Shown here: piece by piece, positions 59,785 through 64,000 of the stretch | How the letters are laid out: each line of letters begins with the position of its first letter | Position numbering within the stretch: the first letter of the stretch is position 1 | Assembly (NCBI GenBank): GCA_963920765.1 | Contig: OY987244.1 | Location: 9,054,501 to 9,118,500, forward strand | From: Ulota crispa | Lineage: Eukaryota > Streptophyta > Bryopsida > Orthotrichales > Orthotrichaceae | DNA: 64,000 nt | Reading direction: 5' to 3' | Notes under the pieces: generated by a model | Told to the model about the DNA's origin: nothing | The model's input: only the letters and a program-made list of their open reading frames with translations | The model's database searches: none | Translations under genes and position numbers: made by a program

Positions 59785-60600
59785 TCACCATAAATTTGTA
59801 TGGCTGTCATTTTATTGCATGTGTTTTATGATAAGCATAATGCAACTAATGTTTTTGAAATGTATGAAAACTATAATGCATCAAAATTTATGTTGATTAT
59901 TGAATTACATGTATAACAATGTTCTCAAAAACATATGATAAACAAACAAACCTCTGTTAAGTTTTGACTATTAAATATTTGTTGAGTGCATATGTTTGCC
60001 AATAAATGAACACATAAATGAATGAATGCTTCTCTTTAGTTCTATACTCATGTAAGAATTACTATCAGATACATGTTGAGAAAATTGATTACTCTTAATG
60101 TACACTTTAAAATTTATATATGAAAACATCTGCATTATTTCATTATAATAGAAGAGTTAATAGTGTATTCTTATTCTTAAATATGAAAAAAGGTTCGTTT
60201 GATTTTCAAAAAAATTAAATACATCTCAAATTTGCCTTTTATGAGTTGTTACATTGTGACAAACTATCCACAACTTGACATTGTAAAGGTAAAGGTATTG
60301 TAAATTTCAAAAAACAATGACTAAATATGTAATATTTCAACAAAGAACATATCAATGTTGTTTCAGCTGAAGTTTGTCACAATGTTGATCCAAATTGAAC
60401 ATATTCAATGCTAATTTTATATATGATTGTAATGCTATGGTTGGAAGTTGGTTTTGAAACAATGTTTTAACAATGGTATGCCAATGGTTGTTGATTCACT
60501 ACTTTTACAATGCTTGATTGCTTTAATTTTAGAAATTTCTATTGTTATTCAATATACATACAATATTGTGTCAATATAAAAACAAAAACAATGTCAAAAA
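59785..60600. other. AT-rich spacer, probably the non-coding end of the adjoining transposon
   Basis: No supported gene; the transposase relic begins just to the right. No terminal repeat was recognised. Confidence 0.4.
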
Positions 60601-60619
60601 GTAAGAATTTCAAACCAAA

Positions 60620-63600
60620 ATTTGTATTTATTGATAAAAAAAATGTCCTCCTTTAGAGAAGTTGGGTACTACATGTATTGTACGTAATATCTTAGCAACT
60701 TCAAAAACAACATATGCTAGAGGCAAGGGTTGCCAAACAAGCTCAAGACAACCTACAAGTCTAGAAAGGTGATTTGGAGGCACTTCCTTATACATTCTAA
60801 GAAATGCCAACTCCTTGCAAAGTTTTTCCCCTTCTTCATTGATCATGTTTACCTTAAAGAGAAGCCCCATCTGTCCATAAAGTGTCACCTCATCATTGCC
60901 ACTTGCTTCCATTTGAATAGCTACACTACTAAACCAAGGTCTATGATGAAAAGATTGCATTGCTCTTGTGTACTTAGGCCAATCAGCAAAGCAATTTGAA
61001 GATCCTGATGGTATTGCTAAGGATGTAAAAATTCAGATGACCTGCATTTGAAACCATGCATTGGTCAATAACATCTCTTATGATAACATAGTGATAAGAA
61101 TGAATCGCCATACTATTATAGACCTTTATTTTATTTTTAAATTGCAATTGTTTAACTTCAAGCAGTTTGCAAATCAAAAACTTTTAAAATGTTTACATTT
61201 ACCTCATCTGAAACCAACTTGTTTTCCATTTTATCTAAACCAAGTGCTCCAAGGAATTCTTGACGTAACTCAGGTTGCTTCATCAAGATTCTTTGTGCAG
61301 TTTTGGGTACAAAATTTAATTGTGTTGATGCATAAGAAAATTGAAAATCTTCTTTCATCCAAGATAATTGCAAATTGACCTAGTCTCTAGAAAGTATATT
61401 GGCTCCTGTTGCAACAACCTAAGCCACAATATGTTAATAAAGTTAGTAGAGTGATTTTCTTCAACACCTTTTTAAATCCCTAAATTAAAAAGGAGTTGAA
61501 GTATTCAATTCATCAAATGTAGGGAAGTTTGAAGCATTTACCTCATCAAGTGCTGTGTATTTTTCAACTTTGGTCTTTTCCTCATAAACATCCGTGTTCA
61601 CTGATAGTTTTTGCAAAGCATTTAAGTTGTAGTTGTGCTTCAAAATTTGAGATGTGGCATTCCTTCTATTACTTGCCCTATAACCCCTCTTCATTAGTAT
61701 AATATGAAGTTGTTCATATTAGTTAGTGCTATACTTCCATGGAAGCCCAAACCTACGTGTACAATCTAAAAAATGTGACATAGCATGAATTTTAATTATT
61801 TTGAAGCTTGATTTTTGTCACCTTCCCAAAGCTTGTTTGAAAGCCATAACAACCTTGGAATCAAAACAAACAAGATCCATTACTAGTAAAAACTTATATC
61901 CCAACACACATTTTATTGAAATATTACAAAAAAATTACACATATTCATTATTCTTGCACGAAAAATGTGATTTAGTATTACCTATTCATAGTGTCATCCA
62001 TAAGCTCCAATGAGTTGCTGGTGTGCTCAAAGCTATGACTTGTTATTTTGTACCAATTCAAAAACAACACAAAAGCCTTGATGACATTATCCTCAAAGAG
62101 ATTGATAAGACAAAACATAATCACCTGTTCAAAACACATATAAGAATGCCTTTGTAAGTGTTATAAAAACATTTGGTATGAAAATAATCAACTGAAAAAT
62201 AAAACTCTTTCTTGTACTTGCATTATAGCCCAATGCTCAAAAGCAGCAAAATTGGCATTGGAGTTGAAGTGCCCTCTTGCTTGGAACTATAATTAGAGTA
62301 CCTTGACTCCTTGTGTATTGTTGCCAAACGCTTGTCCAATTCACAAATAGTCTTAGAAGTGCAAACCAGCCCTTCATTAGACATATCTCTCAAAATTGAA
62401 ACCAAGGTTTTAAAGATTAAATATCTGCTTGGTGGAGTACATCTACATTGATACTTGCATATGGATTGCCAAGTTTAGTAGTTCCCCCACTGAATCCCCA
62501 CAAAGCACTTTGTAAGAAAACACACACCAAGCCAACCATCAGCATGCATTAATCCCTTATTTTTATGCTAATTCTTCAAAGACTTTTTTTATTCTTTATT
62601 GAGGCTAATCCTTCAAGAGACAATTCTCTAAATCTTTTAATTGATGTTAATCTTTAAAGGACATAACTTTCTTGAAGTCCTTACCTTTCAAAGACATCCC
62701 TTGATTTTACTTACTAAAATTTTTGAATGCTTACCTTAATGAACATGGCTTATTTTTATTCAATATTTAATGCTAACCCTTCAAGTCACAACTTCCTTTA
62801 ATTCTTTATTGATGTTAACCTCAAAACAACATGGCTTTTTTTTTAATCAATTTTAGGCTATTAGTTTCTCAACAATTGAATAATATTAAACAATTAAGTA
62901 CTTGAGATATTGCTTATGCTTAAAATAAAAACCAATTTACCACAAGAAGATGGAGTGACCACACCTTGGGCAATTTATCTAAATCCTTCTTGGTGTTTGG
63001 ATTTTTCCTTGCCTCCATCATTGTAAGATATATCTTCTTTATTTCTTGCTCTGTACGCATAGAAAACTTCTTATCAACATCATTGAGATGGTCTTTTCCA
63101 CACTTACAAATGCTACAAGGTGATTGGCACTTGTTGGTGTTGTATGTACACATCACCTGACATATCAAATTTTAAAAAATCAAAGTTAGGGGTCAATAAA
63201 TAATTCAACTAAATCATCACCACTTAATTTAATAACTTTTCTACAATCTAATGGGATAAAGAAGATAATACTCTCTTTGTTACTTTCATCAATTATAATA
63301 ACAATAGAAAAATCAAATACCTTACATCCTTCAGGATGGTCACATATATAAGAGAATATAAGTGGGAAAACCCAATGAGAAGAGCCCCATGGATCCACAA
63401 GTTGAAGGCCACTGCAAATAGTTTGTTGAATTTTATTTTAGATCAAATATCAAACCTTCTCATACAATCTTTGAATCATACTTGAATCAAACAACATGTA
63501 AATATCATTCACCATGACCATATAAAAGCAATGTATGTTGGCCTTACTCAAAATTGACTCGCTTCAAGGGCTCCATTACAATAGAGAGACATTTGTGTAG

Positions 63601-64000
63601 AATCTGCAACTTTCTCTCATAACATTCAAATCTAACCTTCTTTGCACAAAAGACCAAGTACCAAAATGAGTATCAATAAAAAAAACAAAAGAAATAAATA
63701 AAATAAATATTAATAAACAAAGCTAACAAGATAAACAAAATAAATTACATTTTTTGATGTCATTTATTCTAAAGCATTCTAATTTAGATCTTACTACACA
63801 TAAATTAATACAATATTTAGAATAGAAAATGTACCTATATTCATCACAATAGGAAGAACGGCAAGCAAGACATGTCCAGTTGGCAATGACCTATTTTTGC
63901 AAGCAATATTGGCAATGACATCACTAAGGGATAGCTTGCAACCCTTCAATCATTAGAGAGTGTTGTTTGGTCGCTATAGAAAATCAATCCAGCCACAACT
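60620..64000 (-). pseudogene. relic of a large Plavaka/KDZ-like transposase, partial at the right edge
   Basis: Read from 64000 downwards, separated blocks follow the order seen in these very large transposases: ANIACKNRSLPTGHVLLAVL (63850-63930), LHKCLSIVMEPLKRVNFE (63550-63600), GSSHWVFPLIFSYICDHPEG (63330-63390), a Cys block CQSPCSICKCGKDHLNDVD with RTEQE (63030-63130), NPYASINVDVLHQADI (62420-62470), DNVIKAFVLFLNWYKI (62040-62090), GYRASNRRNATSQILKHNYN (61640-61690) and FHHRPWFSSVAIQM with YGQMGLLF (60870-60955). The last block ends HVVPNFSKGGHFF (60630-60665). Stops and frame changes between blocks show decay, though some gaps may be introns. The exact superfamily name (Plavaka, KDZ or a CACTA relative) is uncertain. 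Confidence 0.7.

Noticed and set aside
1..64000. CRISPR arrays, bacterial operons or phage genes
   Set aside because: No direct-repeat/spacer pattern and no prokaryotic gene arrangement; genes are spliced and plant-like.

Overview
This window is nuclear DNA of a land plant, probably a spore-bearing plant with swimming sperm; a bryophyte such as a moss is my best guess, unproven. The basis is (a) spliced genes with GT-AG introns, (b) a plastid-type lysophosphatidate acyltransferase with a transit-peptide-like N-terminus, (c) a plant-type LEA protein, and (d) a very large gene whose N-terminus resembles the centriole protein CEP295/Ana1, expected only where centrioles and cilia are made. About half of the window is AT-rich, transposon-derived sequence.

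Layout. 1-160: possible C-terminal end of a plus-strand gene. 685-805: long hairpin. 938-1019: tRNA-Ser(AGA). 1927-3179 (minus): two-exon LEA gene with an ABRE-type site upstream. 4.8-8.6 kb: AT-rich DNA with foldbacks and a degenerate minisatellite. 8605-11472 (minus): deoxyhypusine hydroxylase (DOHH), five exons, all four His-Glu metal motifs present. 12.6-18.8 kb: nested inverted-repeat elements, ending in a 50-base poly-T. 20009-32003 (minus): the CEP295-like gene, which I could join through 17 exons into one 2065-codon frame with every splice phase compatible. 32.1-34.9 kb: no recognised gene. 35-36.6 kb: four abutting elements bounded by TTAA. 38761-38869: tiny CACTA-type element. 39575-45495: complete 5.9-kb PIF/Harbinger element with 25-bp terminal repeats and TTA target duplication, whose two genes (transposase, Myb/SANT-like partner) carry stops. 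45.6-49.7 kb: more foldbacks and TTAA-bounded elements. 50056-51175: decayed R-SNARE (VAMP72-type) gene copy. 52.4-53.9 kb: further TTAA elements. 54446-56798 (minus): plastid LPAT1-type acyltransferase, six exons. 58-60 kb: small elements. 60.6-64.0 kb (minus): relic of a large Plavaka/KDZ-like transposase running off the window.

The host genes are unrelated in function: eIF5A hypusine modification, centriole/basal-body structure, plastid phosphatidic acid synthesis, desiccation or stress protection. All four clear protein genes are on the minus strand. The most unusual material is the CEP295-like plant gene and the dense family of short elements with CCC...GGG termini at TTAA sites, which resemble non-autonomous piggyBac-type elements.

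Exon borders come from reading GT/AG sites and matching phases, not from transcripts. Family names rest on remembered motif patterns, not on a search.
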